Assembly: GCF_026626705.1 (NCBI RefSeq)
Contig: NZ_JAPNKC010000001.1
Span: 5,660,001 to 5,724,000, forward strand
Origin: Pyxidicoccus sp. MSG2
GTDB lineage: Bacteria > Myxococcota > Myxococcia > Myxococcales > Myxococcaceae
Length of the DNA: 64,000 nt
Reading direction: 5' to 3'
Shown here one piece after another: positions 38,142 to 46,390 of the stretch; the stretch's first letter is position 1; every line of letters begins with the position of its first letter. The notes below the pieces were generated by a model. That model was not told the origin of the DNA and searched no databases. It saw nothing but the letters and a program-made list of their open reading frames with translations. Position numbers and translations under genes: made by a program.

Positions 38142-38890
38142 GTGAACACCTGTCGGACCTCGTCCTGGACGAGGTGATGGCCGGCGGCGCGAAGCCGCCA
38201 CACCTGGAGTCCTGTGACACCTGCAATGCGCGTGTCACCCTGCTGCGCGCCCATGTGGAAGGAGTCCGGGCCCGGCCCGACTTCTCCCGCGTCCGTGCCC
38301 GCGTCCTCTCGGAGGCGGCACTGCGTCCGTCGCGGCCCGCGGCCTCGTGGTTCTCCGGCTGGCTGCTCGTCCCCGCGCTGGCCACCGTGGCCATGGTGGT
38401 GCTGCTCCGAGGCCCGCTGTCGGGGGACACGCCAGGTACGGGGACGCAGCCTGTGATGCCAGGCCTCCGCGTGAAGGGTCCACCCGGGGTGGAGCTGCTG
38501 CGGCTGGTGGACGGCCAGGTGAACCCCGTCCTGCGCGAGGGGGACGAGGTGGCGCTGCGGCTGAGGAGCGGAGGTCGCAGGTATGCGCTGGTCGTCTCCG
38601 TGGACGCGCAGGGGCAGGTGGAGGCACTGTGGCCGTCGGGGGGCGAGCGCAGCGGCGAGCTGGACGCCGAGCAGCCCGCGCCCCTGTTCCAGGTCACCCG
38701 GGGAGACTTCGCGGTGCATGCCATCTATTCGGAGTCGCCGCTGAGCCTCGACGAGGTTCGTGACTGGCTGCCCACGCACGGGACGCAGTGCTCCGGTGTC
38801 CCGGACGCGGCCGCATGTCAGGAGCCCGCCGGGCTCCCCTCGGGGGCCGCGCACGCCTCGGTGGTGCTCGTGGTCGAGGTCCAGCAATGA
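38138..38890 (+). CDS. Putative transmembrane anti-sigma factor with DUF4384-like outer domain
   Basis: 250 residues. The start overlaps the sigma stop (ATGA). A short N-terminal cytoplasmic part has two Cys (HLESCDTCNARVTLL), a reduced version of the zinc anti-sigma motif. One membrane segment follows (WLLVPALATVAMVVLLRG). The outer domain, about 150 residues (VELLRLVDGQVNPVLREGDE, RRYALVVSVDAQGQVEALWP), resembles DUF4384-type beta domains often found next to caspase-like proteins. It should tether and control the sigma factor. Its stop overlaps the caspase start. Confidence 0.8.
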   Translation: MSEHLSDLVLDEVMAGGAKPPHLESCDTCNARVTLLRAHVEGVRARPDFSRVRARVLSEAALRPSRPAASWFSGWLLVPALATVAMVVLLRGPLSGDTPGTGTQPVMPGLRVKGPPGVELLRLVDGQVNPVLREGDEVALRLRSGGRRYALVVSVDAQGQVEALWPSGGERSGELDAEQPAPLFQVTRGDFAVHAIYSESPLSLDEVRDWLPTHGTQCSGVPDAAACQEPAGLPSGAAHASVVLVVEVQQ

Positions 38891-40419
38891 CGCTCGCGCT
38901 GCTGCTCGCGGCCGTGGTGGCGGCGCAGCCCGTGACTCCGGAAGACACGCCGCGCCGCTTCGCCCTCGCGGTGGGCAACAACCGGGGCACTGGCGCGGAC
39001 GCTCCGCTGCGGTACGCGGAGCGCGATGCCCGCTCGGTGCTGGGCGTGCTCGAAGAGGTGGGCGGGCTGCGGCGCGAGGACGCCCTGCTGGTGCTTGGCA
39101 CCGACGCGGACGCGGTGCGCGACGCGCTCGCCCGCTTCGAGCGCCACCTCCAGGCCAACGCACGTCCCGGCGACCAGCTCTTCGTCTACGTCTCCAGCCA
39201 CGCGGACGCGGGCGAGCTGCACCTGGGCGGCACGCGCCTGCCCCTGGGCGAGGTGGTGCGCTTCATCGAGCACGCCCCGGTGAGCGTCGCCCTGCTGGTG
39301 GTGGACTCCTGCCAGTCCGGCGAGGCGGCGCGCCTCAAGGGGCTCAAGCCCATCCCCGGCGTGCTGGTGAATCTGGAGCGGCCGGAGCTCGCCGGGCGCG
39401 TCATCATCACCGCATCCGCCGCGGACGAGTCCGCGCAGGAGTCGGACGCGCTCGCGGGCTCCATCTTCACGCACCACCTGGTCGCCGCGCTGCGCGGGGC
39501 GGCGGACGTGTCCGGAGACGGCCGCGTCACGCTCGCGGAGGCCTATACGTATTCGTATGCCCGCACGGTGGAGTCCTCGCTCCTGTCCCGCGCGGGCACG
39601 CAGCACCCCAGCTTCCACTTCGACCTCCAGGGGAAGGGAGACCTCGTCCTCTCCGCGCCCGCCCGCGCGACGTCACTCTTGACGCTCGCCATCGACGAGC
39701 CCGGCGACTGGACGGTGTCCACGCTCGACGGCGAGCCCTTCCTCGGGCACGTGCGCAAGGGCGCGGGCTCGGCCACGCTGGCACTGCCCGCGGGCAGCTA
39801 CCTCCTCACCACGCGCGGCGAGCACACCGCCCTGGTGGCGCGCGTGCAGGTGCCCGACTCCGGGCGCGCGGAGGTGACGCGCGCCCAGCTCCGTCCGCAG
39901 AAGCTGGAGGCGAACGCGCTCAAGGGGCCCCGGGACACGAGGTGGATGGTGCACCTCGGTCCCAGCGTGGGCAGTCCCCTGCTCGAATCCTTTGGGGCGA
40001 TGGTGGGCGGCACCGTCGCGCTCCAGCACGTCTGGAGGCCCGCCGGGCTGAATCTGGCGACGGCCGTGGTGGAGGTCCGTCATGGCCGGCACGCGTCCGG
40101 GGGCCTCGCTCAGAACGACCATGCGCTGCGGCTGGGCCTGGGGCACCTCGTGCGTGACTGGCACGGGCTGCACCTGCAGCTCGCCGTGGAGGCCGGCGCC
40201 ACCGTGTCCAGCCAGCGGCAGTCCAGCAATGGCGAAACGCGGCTCGCGCTGCAGCCCGCCATCGGAGTGGCGGGCGGCGTGTGGCTGCCGGTGGGTGGGC
40301 CGTTCGCGGTGTCGCTGCTCGGCAACGCGGGGCGCACGTGGGTGCGCACGGAGGTGGGTGCTCCGGTTCCGTCCTCGCTGTCCATGGGGGCGAGCCTGGG
40401 CATCGGCTGGCTGCGCTGA
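38887..40419 (+). CDS. Exported caspase-like (C14) peptidase with C-terminal barrel-like domain
   Basis: 510 residues, with a short signal (TLALLLAAVVAAQPV). The caspase-like domain spans about residues 20-265: RRFALAVGNNRGTGADAPLR, the His motif FVYVSSHADAGELHLGG (His105), and VALLVVDSCQSGEAARLKG (Cys142). The usual SGHG is replaced by SSHA. The second half, about residues 275-510, is a beta-rich segment ending in alternating strands (MVHLGPSVGSPLLESFGAMV...LSMGASLGIGWLR), like a small outer-membrane barrel. It is co-translated with an ECF sigma factor and its anti-sigma factor. The role could be a regulated envelope protease. Confidence 0.83.
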   Translation: MTLALLLAAVVAAQPVTPEDTPRRFALAVGNNRGTGADAPLRYAERDARSVLGVLEEVGGLRREDALLVLGTDADAVRDALARFERHLQANARPGDQLFVYVSSHADAGELHLGGTRLPLGEVVRFIEHAPVSVALLVVDSCQSGEAARLKGLKPIPGVLVNLERPELAGRVIITASAADESAQESDALAGSIFTHHLVAALRGAADVSGDGRVTLAEAYTYSYARTVESSLLSRAGTQHPSFHFDLQGKGDLVLSAPARATSLLTLAIDEPGDWTVSTLDGEPFLGHVRKGAGSATLALPAGSYLLTTRGEHTALVARVQVPDSGRAEVTRAQLRPQKLEANALKGPRDTRWMVHLGPSVGSPLLESFGAMVGGTVALQHVWRPAGLNLATAVVEVRHGRHASGGLAQNDHALRLGLGHLVRDWHGLHLQLAVEAGATVSSQRQSSNGETRLALQPAIGVAGGVWLPVGGPFAVSLLGNAGRTWVRTEVGAPVPSSLSMGASLGIGWLR

Positions 40420-40486
40420 GTCCCATGCGGGAGGCCTCGCGTGTCCAAGGCACTGCTCACGCCGCATCCACTTCATGAGGTCTCCC
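40390..40486 (+). repeat. Left copy of a tandem-duplication boundary
   Basis: From the last codons of the caspase gene to the start of the first lipoprotein paralogue, this stretch matches 42317-42415. The core of about 66 bases from GTCCCATGCGGG has about six mismatches by eye; the upstream 30 bases are weaker. It holds the ribosome site (GAGG) and presumably the promoter of the paralogue. Confidence 0.8.
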
Positions 40487-42304
40487 ATGCACGCCACCCG
40501 TTCCCGCCCCTGGAAGTCCGTGCTGCTGTGCACGGCCCTGGGGCTCGCCGCCTGTGACTCCCTGAAGGCGGAACCGGACCCGGGTCCGCCCGTCAAAGAG
40601 GAGTCGCCGCCTCCGCCCGAGCTCCGCGTCACCGTGACTCCGGCGGGGCCGGCGCGCTGCCGCGAGGGCACGTGGACGCTCTCTGTCTCCGTCGAGGGCG
40701 GCACGCCCGAGAAGGTGGAGCTCATCGCCAACGGGCTGGCTCCCACCACGCTCGACAGCCCGTACCGCCACACCGTCGACTGCGCGACCGCTGAAGAGGG
40801 CAGCTACTTCTTCATCGCTCGGGCCACGGCGGAGGGACGGACCTTCGAGAGCCAGAGCGTCTCGATGGTGGTGGACCGGCAGGGGCCCTTCGTCGAGTCC
40901 TGGGGCCCGGCGTCGTACTACCCGAGCGTCGACGCGCCGCTGGAGATTGTCTTCTCCGAGCCGCTGCTGCCCGCGTCTCTCCAGTCCGCACCCACGGTGC
41001 TCCGGGATGGCAATGGCTTCTCGGTGGCGCACACGGCGGTGCTCAGCGGTGACGGGCGTGTCCTCCGGCTCACGCCGACGGTGCCGCTCCGTGTGCCCGG
41101 CACGCTGCGCGCCGAGCTGGTGCAGCGGAACATGACCGACCTCGTCGGCAATCCCTTCACCCTGGAGCGCAGCGTGGTCGAGAAGCGCTTCGACTACTGG
41201 CCCTTCGCCCAGGCAGCACCCCGGATGAGCGACACGTCCAAGGGATGGCTTCGCTTCGCCTTGCAGCCCTTCCCATCGCGGCCTGTCGTCGCCTTCATCG
41301 AGCAGGGCTCTGATGACAGTGCGGACAAGGTTGTGCTCGGCGTCGAGGTCATGAACGGTGACTCGTGGGAGCGCTTGCCTTCACCCCGTGCCCCGGTGGC
41401 GCTCGCGGACGCCCCGGCGAATCTGCAGCTCGAGGTCCACTTTGGAAGCATGGTGCTCGCGTGGGTCGAGCGCACCTCGTTCCAGGACATGATTCATGTA
41501 TCCCGGTTCGACGGCACGTCCTGGAAGGACCTGGGCGCGCCGCTCGCCACCGGGGCCCCCTACGGCACATACCAGATGGCGCTGGACGAGGAGGGGGACC
41601 CGGTCGTGGTCTACCAGGAGAAGCAGGAAGACGGCCTCGACCTGCGCGTCGTCCGGTGGGCCGGGAATGACTGGCAACTGCTCGGAGGCACGCTCAGTGC
41701 CAATCCCAAGCCCTGGACCGTTGCGGGGCACCCGGCCATCGCCGTGGACAGCTCCCGGGTGGTGGTGGCCTGGGCGGAGAAGCCTCCGGAGGGGGAGTCC
41801 TCCTCCGAGGTCTTCGTGATGGAGTTCAAGGATGGGGGTTGGAGGCAGTTGGGCTCATCGCTCAGTGGCGTGCCGGGAGGCTGGGGTGCGGGGCAGGTCG
41901 CCATCGCACTGCGCGGCTACGAGGACAGCCCCGTCGTCGCCTGGACCGAGAGCGCGTCCTTCTCCTACGACGGGTATGTGTTCACCGCGTACTGGAAGCC
42001 CAGTCCCTTCGCCGGCATTCCCGGGAGCTGGACGCGTCCGGAGGAGCTGCAGGGAGCAACGCAGTACGCCTTCCTGGACAATCTTCGCCTCCTCATGGAC
42101 TCCACGAACGAGCCCTGGGTGGTGTGGCAGCGCAAGGACGGGGATGACCTCATCACCTACTACCGCAAGCACCGCCCCACGGGCTGGGAGCCGGAGCAGC
42201 TCGTGGTGGGTACCGAGGTGTTCGGGTTCCGGCTGGATGAGAACTCCTTCCCCTGGGTCTTGGCGGGGTACTCGCCGCAAGACGCCATCCTCCGGCCGCA
42301 GTAG
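40487..42304 (+). CDS. Lipoprotein, tandem paralogue 1 (Ig-like plus propeller-like)
   Basis: 605 residues from the ATG at 40487 (GAGG 6 bases upstream). The lipobox is LGLAACDSL. The first part has Ig-like beta domains (CREGTWTLSVSVEGGTPEKV...SYFFIARATAEGRTFES and the Big5-like ASYYPSVDAPLEIVFSEPLL). The C-terminal 350 residues contain propeller-type repeats (VLAWVERTSFQDMIHVSRFD, GDPVVVYQEKQEDGLDLRVV, SSRVVVAWAEKPPEGESSSE). It is probably surface-exposed. It follows the caspase operon directly and is duplicated in tandem. Function unknown. Confidence 0.8.
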   Translation: MHATRSRPWKSVLLCTALGLAACDSLKAEPDPGPPVKEESPPPPELRVTVTPAGPARCREGTWTLSVSVEGGTPEKVELIANGLAPTTLDSPYRHTVDCATAEEGSYFFIARATAEGRTFESQSVSMVVDRQGPFVESWGPASYYPSVDAPLEIVFSEPLLPASLQSAPTVLRDGNGFSVAHTAVLSGDGRVLRLTPTVPLRVPGTLRAELVQRNMTDLVGNPFTLERSVVEKRFDYWPFAQAAPRMSDTSKGWLRFALQPFPSRPVVAFIEQGSDDSADKVVLGVEVMNGDSWERLPSPRAPVALADAPANLQLEVHFGSMVLAWVERTSFQDMIHVSRFDGTSWKDLGAPLATGAPYGTYQMALDEEGDPVVVYQEKQEDGLDLRVVRWAGNDWQLLGGTLSANPKPWTVAGHPAIAVDSSRVVVAWAEKPPEGESSSEVFVMEFKDGGWRQLGSSLSGVPGGWGAGQVAIALRGYEDSPVVAWTESASFSYDGYVFTAYWKPSPFAGIPGSWTRPEELQGATQYAFLDNLRLLMDSTNEPWVVWQRKDGDDLITYYRKHRPTGWEPEQLVVGTEVFGFRLDENSFPWVLAGYSPQDAILRPQ

Positions 42305-42316
42305 GCGACTCCCGCG

Positions 42317-42415
42317 GGTGAGCGCCGGCATGGGCTGGCTGTGCTGTGTCCCATGCGGGCGGCCTCGCGTGTCCAAGGCACTGCTCACACTGCATCCGCT
42401 TCACGAGGTCCCCAC
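42317..42415 (+). repeat. Right copy of the tandem-duplication boundary, with caspase-tail remnant
   Basis: It matches 40390-40486. The first 30 bases (GCATGGGCTGGCTGTGCTGTG) correspond to the 3' end of the caspase gene, which is not needed here. This shows the duplicated unit was copied from inside that gene. The matching frame has no function here; the rest carries the leader of the second paralogue. Confidence 0.75.
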
Positions 42416-44230
42416 GTGCAACCCCGTCATCCCCGCGCATGGACGCCCCTGCTGCTCTGCGCGGCCCTGGGGCTCATCGCCTGTGACCCCCTGAAGCTGA
42501 ATCCGGACCCGCCGCCACCGGTGGAGGAGGAGCCGCCTCCGCTGGAGCTCCAGGTCACCGTGGCGACGGAGGGGCCGGCGTTCTGCCGCGAGGGCACGTG
42601 GATGCTGTCCGTCTCCGTGGCGGGTGGGACGCCCGAGAGGGTGGAGCTCAGCACCAACGGGCAGCCCCCCATGAAGCTCGACAGCCCGTACCGCTACAGC
42701 GTCGACTGCGCGACCGCCGACGAGGGCAGCTACTCCTTCGTCGCGCGGGCCAGGGCGGAGGGGCGGACGTTCGAGAGCGCGAGCGCCTCCGTGGTGGTGG
42801 ACCGCACGGCTCCGCGCATCGCGTCCTGGCGGCCGAAGACGTTCTACCCGACGGTGGACACGCCGGTGGAGGTTGTCTTCTCCGAGCCCCTCCTGCCCGA
42901 GTCGCTCCAGGCCTCCCCCACGCTGCTGCGGGACGGCAATGGCTTCTCGGTGCCCCACCAGACGGTGCTCACCGAGGAGGGACGCGTCCTCCGCCTGGTG
43001 CCGTCCGCGCCGCTCCAGCCGCCCGTCACCCTGTACCTCGAGCTGGTGCAGCGGAGCATGACCGACCGGGCCGGCAATCCGCTCAAGGTGGAGCCCTCCG
43101 AGGTCTACTACCAGTCGCAATTCAGTTACTGGCCCTTCGCCCGGGGGGAGGAGGCCCCGATGAGCGAGAAGTCCATCGAAGGGGTTTCCTTCGCCCTGGA
43201 GACCTTCCCCCAGACGCGGCCCGCCGTCGCCTTCGTCGAGCGGGAGATTGGGGGACCGGTGGAATCGGGAGAGCTGGTCGTCACGCGCCTGGTGGGTGGC
43301 ACGTGGGAGCGCCTCCCGCCGCCCCGGGCGATGGACGCGCGAGCGAACAGGCCGGAGCTCCCGCGGCTCGAGGTGAATTGGAAGGGAGACATGGTGCTCG
43401 CCTGGCTCGAGACCGACCGCGCGAGCGACATGGAGCGGATTCACGTGTCGCGGTACGACGGCACGTCCTGGACGTTGTTGGGCGAGCCGCTCGACACCCA
43501 GTCCCGCATCACCCAATACAAGATGGTGCTGGACACGAACGGGTACCCCGTCCTCGTCTATCTGGAGCGTGAGCTCGACCTGCGCGTCGTGCGCTGGAGC
43601 GGCTCCGCCTGGCAGTTCCTCGGGGACCCCCTCAGTGGCAATCCCGGCATCGTGAGCCGCGCGGAGTCCGCGGCCATCGCCGTGGACGTGATGAGTGTGG
43701 TGGTGGCCTGGTCGGAGACGCCTCCGGGCAAGGACTCGCCGCATGTCTTCGTGATGGAGTTCCGGGAGGGAAGCTGGAAGAGCGTGGGCACGCCGTTCCG
43801 TGGCCTGCCGGGCGGCCGCGCGGGGAAGGTCGCCGTCGCGATGCGGAGCGCCGCGGACAGTCCCGTCGTCGCGTGGATCGAGTCCTCGTCCAACCTCGAG
43901 GATGAAACCCTGTTCATCTCATCCTGGAAGGTCACCTCCACGACGCTCGGCTGGACGCCTCCGGAGCAACTGCAGGGGATGACGCAGTACCATCATTCCC
44001 TTGGCGTGCCGTGGCTCGTCATCGGCGCCGGGCAGGAGCCCTGGGTCGCGTGGCAACGCCGGGACAGTGCCTCCACCTCGGTCATCTACCGCAAGCACCG
44101 CTCCACCGGATGGGAGCCGGAGCAGTTCGTCGCCGGCACGATGCTGTATGGGTTCCAGCTGGACGAGAAGTCCTTTCCCTGGGTGGCAGTGGGCTACCCG
44201 CATGAGGAGGCCATCCTGCGGCCGCAGTAG
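42416..44230 (+). CDS. Lipoprotein, tandem paralogue 2 (Ig-like plus propeller-like)
   Basis: 604 residues. It uses a GTG at 42416, behind the same GAGG as paralogue 1; the ATG of the first copy is not present. The lipobox is LGLIACDPL. The domain order is the same as in paralogue 1, with many conserved blocks (CREGTWMLSVSVAGGTPERV, FSEPLLPESLQASPTLLRDG, YRKHRSTGWEPEQFVAG). The two proteins have diverged throughout, which suggests a duplication that is not recent. The paired expression units imply both are maintained. Confidence 0.8.
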   Translation: MQPRHPRAWTPLLLCAALGLIACDPLKLNPDPPPPVEEEPPPLELQVTVATEGPAFCREGTWMLSVSVAGGTPERVELSTNGQPPMKLDSPYRYSVDCATADEGSYSFVARARAEGRTFESASASVVVDRTAPRIASWRPKTFYPTVDTPVEVVFSEPLLPESLQASPTLLRDGNGFSVPHQTVLTEEGRVLRLVPSAPLQPPVTLYLELVQRSMTDRAGNPLKVEPSEVYYQSQFSYWPFARGEEAPMSEKSIEGVSFALETFPQTRPAVAFVEREIGGPVESGELVVTRLVGGTWERLPPPRAMDARANRPELPRLEVNWKGDMVLAWLETDRASDMERIHVSRYDGTSWTLLGEPLDTQSRITQYKMVLDTNGYPVLVYLERELDLRVVRWSGSAWQFLGDPLSGNPGIVSRAESAAIAVDVMSVVVAWSETPPGKDSPHVFVMEFREGSWKSVGTPFRGLPGGRAGKVAVAMRSAADSPVVAWIESSSNLEDETLFISSWKVTSTTLGWTPPEQLQGMTQYHHSLGVPWLVIGAGQEPWVAWQRRDSASTSVIYRKHRSTGWEPEQFVAGTMLYGFQLDEKSFPWVAVGYPHEEAILRPQ

Positions 44231-44285
44231 CTATGGGCTCCGGCGGTGAGCCGCGACGGAGCAGGTTCTCGAATTTCGGGGTTTT

Positions 44286-44305
44286 GAGGAAACTTCGGTT
44301 TCCTC
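44286..44305 (+). terminator. UUCG-loop hairpin, possible terminator
   Basis: GAGGAAAC-TTCG-GTTTCCTC is a perfect 8-bp stem closed by C(UUCG)G, an exceptionally stable tetraloop. It lies 56 bases after the second lipoprotein paralogue and 72 bases before the next gene. A C/T-rich stretch follows (CTTCCGAC). It may end the preceding transcript or protect the next one. Confidence 0.6.
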
Positions 44306-44376
44306 CTTCCGACAACCCAGGTGCTCTTGCAGGCCCATTTCCGGCGGCCTGACGAAGACACCTGGAGACGTCACCC

Positions 44377-45297
44377 ATGCACCTGAAGCGGATGCTGTGG
44401 AACACCGCGCTGCTGTCGGCGGGCCTCGTGCTGGCCTCGTGCGGCGGCAGCCCCGAGGACACCGCGCGCGACGTGCCGGAGGCGAGCCTCGGCACCGCCA
44501 CCGCCGAGCTGAACTCGCCCATCTACGACAGGGCGCGCACGTACGCCGCCAACAACCCCAAGCGGGATGGCGGCACGTGGGACCAGTGGTGCGGCTCGCT
44601 GATGTGGCGCTTCGGCCAGCTCCCCGAGTCCTCGGCGCGGCCCTCCGCCATCGAGGCCTACCACGCGTCCACCATCGTCTCGCTGGACGCTTCGAAGGCG
44701 CTCATCGGTGCCTTCCACTGGTGGGACATCGGCGCGTATGGCCACGTCGGCACCGACCTCAACGGTGCTGGCAGGACGGTGTTCATGGCCACGCGCAACC
44801 TCGCCGAGTCGTGGGGCGACGCCATCGGTGTCAACAGCGTGTCCGGCTATTCGAGCCGCACCGGCGCGCGGTACCTCGGCTGGTCGATGGACTACGCGGG
44901 CGGCCGCATCGCCGGTGGCGGAGGCCCTCCGGTGGATGGCACGGGCGGGCTGCCCTGGACGACGACGGAGCAGGACGGCATCCCCGGCCCCATCTATTAC
45001 ATGCGCATCCAGACGGTGGGCCGGCGTGACTTCGGCTACACGGGCCCCATCGATGGTGTCACCGGCCCGAACACGGAGAAGGTCCGCGTGAGGATTACCG
45101 CGCGTGAGCTCAACCGTCGTGGCAGCCCCCGGACCTCCGCGCAGGAGGATGGGATTCCCGGCAGCATCTATTGGACTCGCGTCCAGACGGTGGGCAGGAG
45201 CTTCGGCTACACCGGACCCATCGACGGCATCCCCGGGCCGAACACCTACAAGGCCGAGCACAAGATCTGCGCCTACGCGGTGAACCGGGCCTTCTAG
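44377..45297 (+). CDS. CHAP-like cell-wall hydrolase lipoprotein with two peptidoglycan-binding-like repeats
   Basis: 306 residues, lipobox VLASCGGSP. The middle (DGGTWDQWCGSLMWRFGQLP, FHWWDIGAYGHVGTDLN) has the Cys, then His arrangement of CHAP/NlpC-type amidases. Two repeats close the protein: residues about 198-236 (DGIPGPIYYMRIQTVGRRDF, FGYTGPIDGVTGPNT) and 256-292 (DGIPGSIYWTRVQTVGRSFG, YTGPIDGIPGPNTYKA). Similar GxxGPxDGxPGPNT units occur in actinobacterial phage lysins. A peptidoglycan amidase is the best guess; the repeats would anchor it. The catalytic dyad is assigned only by pattern. Confidence 0.7.
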   Translation: MHLKRMLWNTALLSAGLVLASCGGSPEDTARDVPEASLGTATAELNSPIYDRARTYAANNPKRDGGTWDQWCGSLMWRFGQLPESSARPSAIEAYHASTIVSLDASKALIGAFHWWDIGAYGHVGTDLNGAGRTVFMATRNLAESWGDAIGVNSVSGYSSRTGARYLGWSMDYAGGRIAGGGGPPVDGTGGLPWTTTEQDGIPGPIYYMRIQTVGRRDFGYTGPIDGVTGPNTEKVRVRITARELNRRGSPRTSAQEDGIPGSIYWTRVQTVGRSFGYTGPIDGIPGPNTYKAEHKICAYAVNRAF

Positions 45298-45311
45298 CGG
45301 GGGCCTCTGCT

Positions 45312-45342
45312 CGACGACGGGAGGTTTCGCTTCCCGCCGTCG
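45312..45342. terminator. Bidirectional hairpin between convergent genes
   Basis: The 13-bp stem CGACGACGGGAGG/CTTCCCGCCGTCG has one mismatch and a TTTCG loop. It lies between the CHAP-like gene and the convergent MBL gene. No long T-run. Confidence 0.65.
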
Positions 45343-45347
45343 GACCT

Positions 45348-46301
45348 TCAGTGCTGGTGTCCCAGCCGCACGTCGACATTCGGGTGCGCCTTCGCGAAGG
45401 CGCGCAGCTTCTTGAAGCTCTCCACGCCGCGCGGGCCGTCGGCGGTGAAGGCGCCGGGCTCCACGTCGTGCTCCCAGCCCCAGCGCGTGTGGCTGGCGTC
45501 ACCCACCAGCAGCACCGGGCCCTTCGTGGAGCGCACCAGGTACGCGGTGCTGCCGGGCGTGTGGCCGGGCACCCAGAGCGCCCACACCGAGCCGTCGCCG
45601 AAGATGTCCACCGCGCCGTCGAAGAGGCCACTGGACTCGGCCGCATAGGTCCACTCGGACAGCGCCGGCTTGCCCTCCAGCGCGCGGTCGGTGCTGCCCT
45701 GCACGGCGGCGTTGAGGAACTGGCGGGCGGACGCCTCGCCGGGGCCGGTGTACACGGGCGTGCCCGCGGGCACGTCCGCCATGCCGGTGATGTGGTCCAG
45801 GTGCAGGTGCGTGAGGAACACGCCCTTGAGCGGCTGCGCCTGCTTCGCCAGCCACTCGCCCAGCGGCACGTTCACCTTCAGCTTCTCCATGTGCATGGCG
45901 CCGCGGACCAGCCCGCTCAGCGCGGACTTCTCCGGCGCGTCGCGCAGCGCGTTCTCCACGCCGGTGTCCACGATGAAGAGTCCCTGTGTCGGGTGGCGGA
46001 GCGCGTGGAAGTAGACCTGGATGGGCTCGTCGCCGTCCTTCAGGCCCTCGGACTTCGCGGTGGGGTGGCCCAGGTTGATGAGGCCGCTGCGCTCCACGGC
46101 CCAGTCCGCGGAGTTGACGGTCTCCAGTTCCACCGGGCCGGGCTGGTCCAGCAGGGCGAGCACGTCCTTCGTCGGTCGGGCCGCGCCGAGCGAGGACTTC
46201 TGCGCCTCATGCGAGCTGGCCGCGAAGCCGACGACACCGGCGACGGCGAGGAGGCCGCCGAGGGCGGCGACGATGGAGAGGGCGATGTACCTGGGGCGCA
46301 T
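45348..46301 (-). CDS. Membrane-anchored or exported MBL-fold hydrolase
   Basis: 317 residues from the ATG at 46301 (GGAG upstream). An N-terminal hydrophobic segment (YIALSIVAALGGLLAVAGVV) is a signal or anchor. The zinc motif THLHLDHITG (His165, His167, Asp169, His170) is followed by VPGHTPGSTAYLVRS and LVGDASHTRWG, so both metal sites are intact. Such enzymes include lactonases and thiol hydrolases. It acts outside the inner membrane. It is divergent from the LysR gene at 46391 across 89 bases and is its likely target. Confidence 0.87.
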   Translation of the reverse strand: MRPRYIALSIVAALGGLLAVAGVVGFAASSHEAQKSSLGAARPTKDVLALLDQPGPVELETVNSADWAVERSGLINLGHPTAKSEGLKDGDEPIQVYFHALRHPTQGLFIVDTGVENALRDAPEKSALSGLVRGAMHMEKLKVNVPLGEWLAKQAQPLKGVFLTHLHLDHITGMADVPAGTPVYTGPGEASARQFLNAAVQGSTDRALEGKPALSEWTYAAESSGLFDGAVDIFGDGSVWALWVPGHTPGSTAYLVRSTKGPVLLVGDASHTRWGWEHDVEPGAFTADGPRGVESFKKLRAFAKAHPNVDVRLGHQH

Positions 46302-46372
46302 GAAGCGGGCTCCGTGACTTCGAGACATGCGAAAGGTAGCGATGCCAGAATGGATGGAAAATAGCGAATACG

Positions 46373-46386
46373 GCATGGGGTCATGC
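46373..46386. promoter_or_regulatory. Candidate LysR operator
   Basis: GCATG-GGGT-CATGC is a perfect inverted repeat of 14 bases lying 4 bases before the LysR start, in the gap shared with the MBL gene. Confidence 0.45.
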
Positions 46387-46390
46387 ATTC

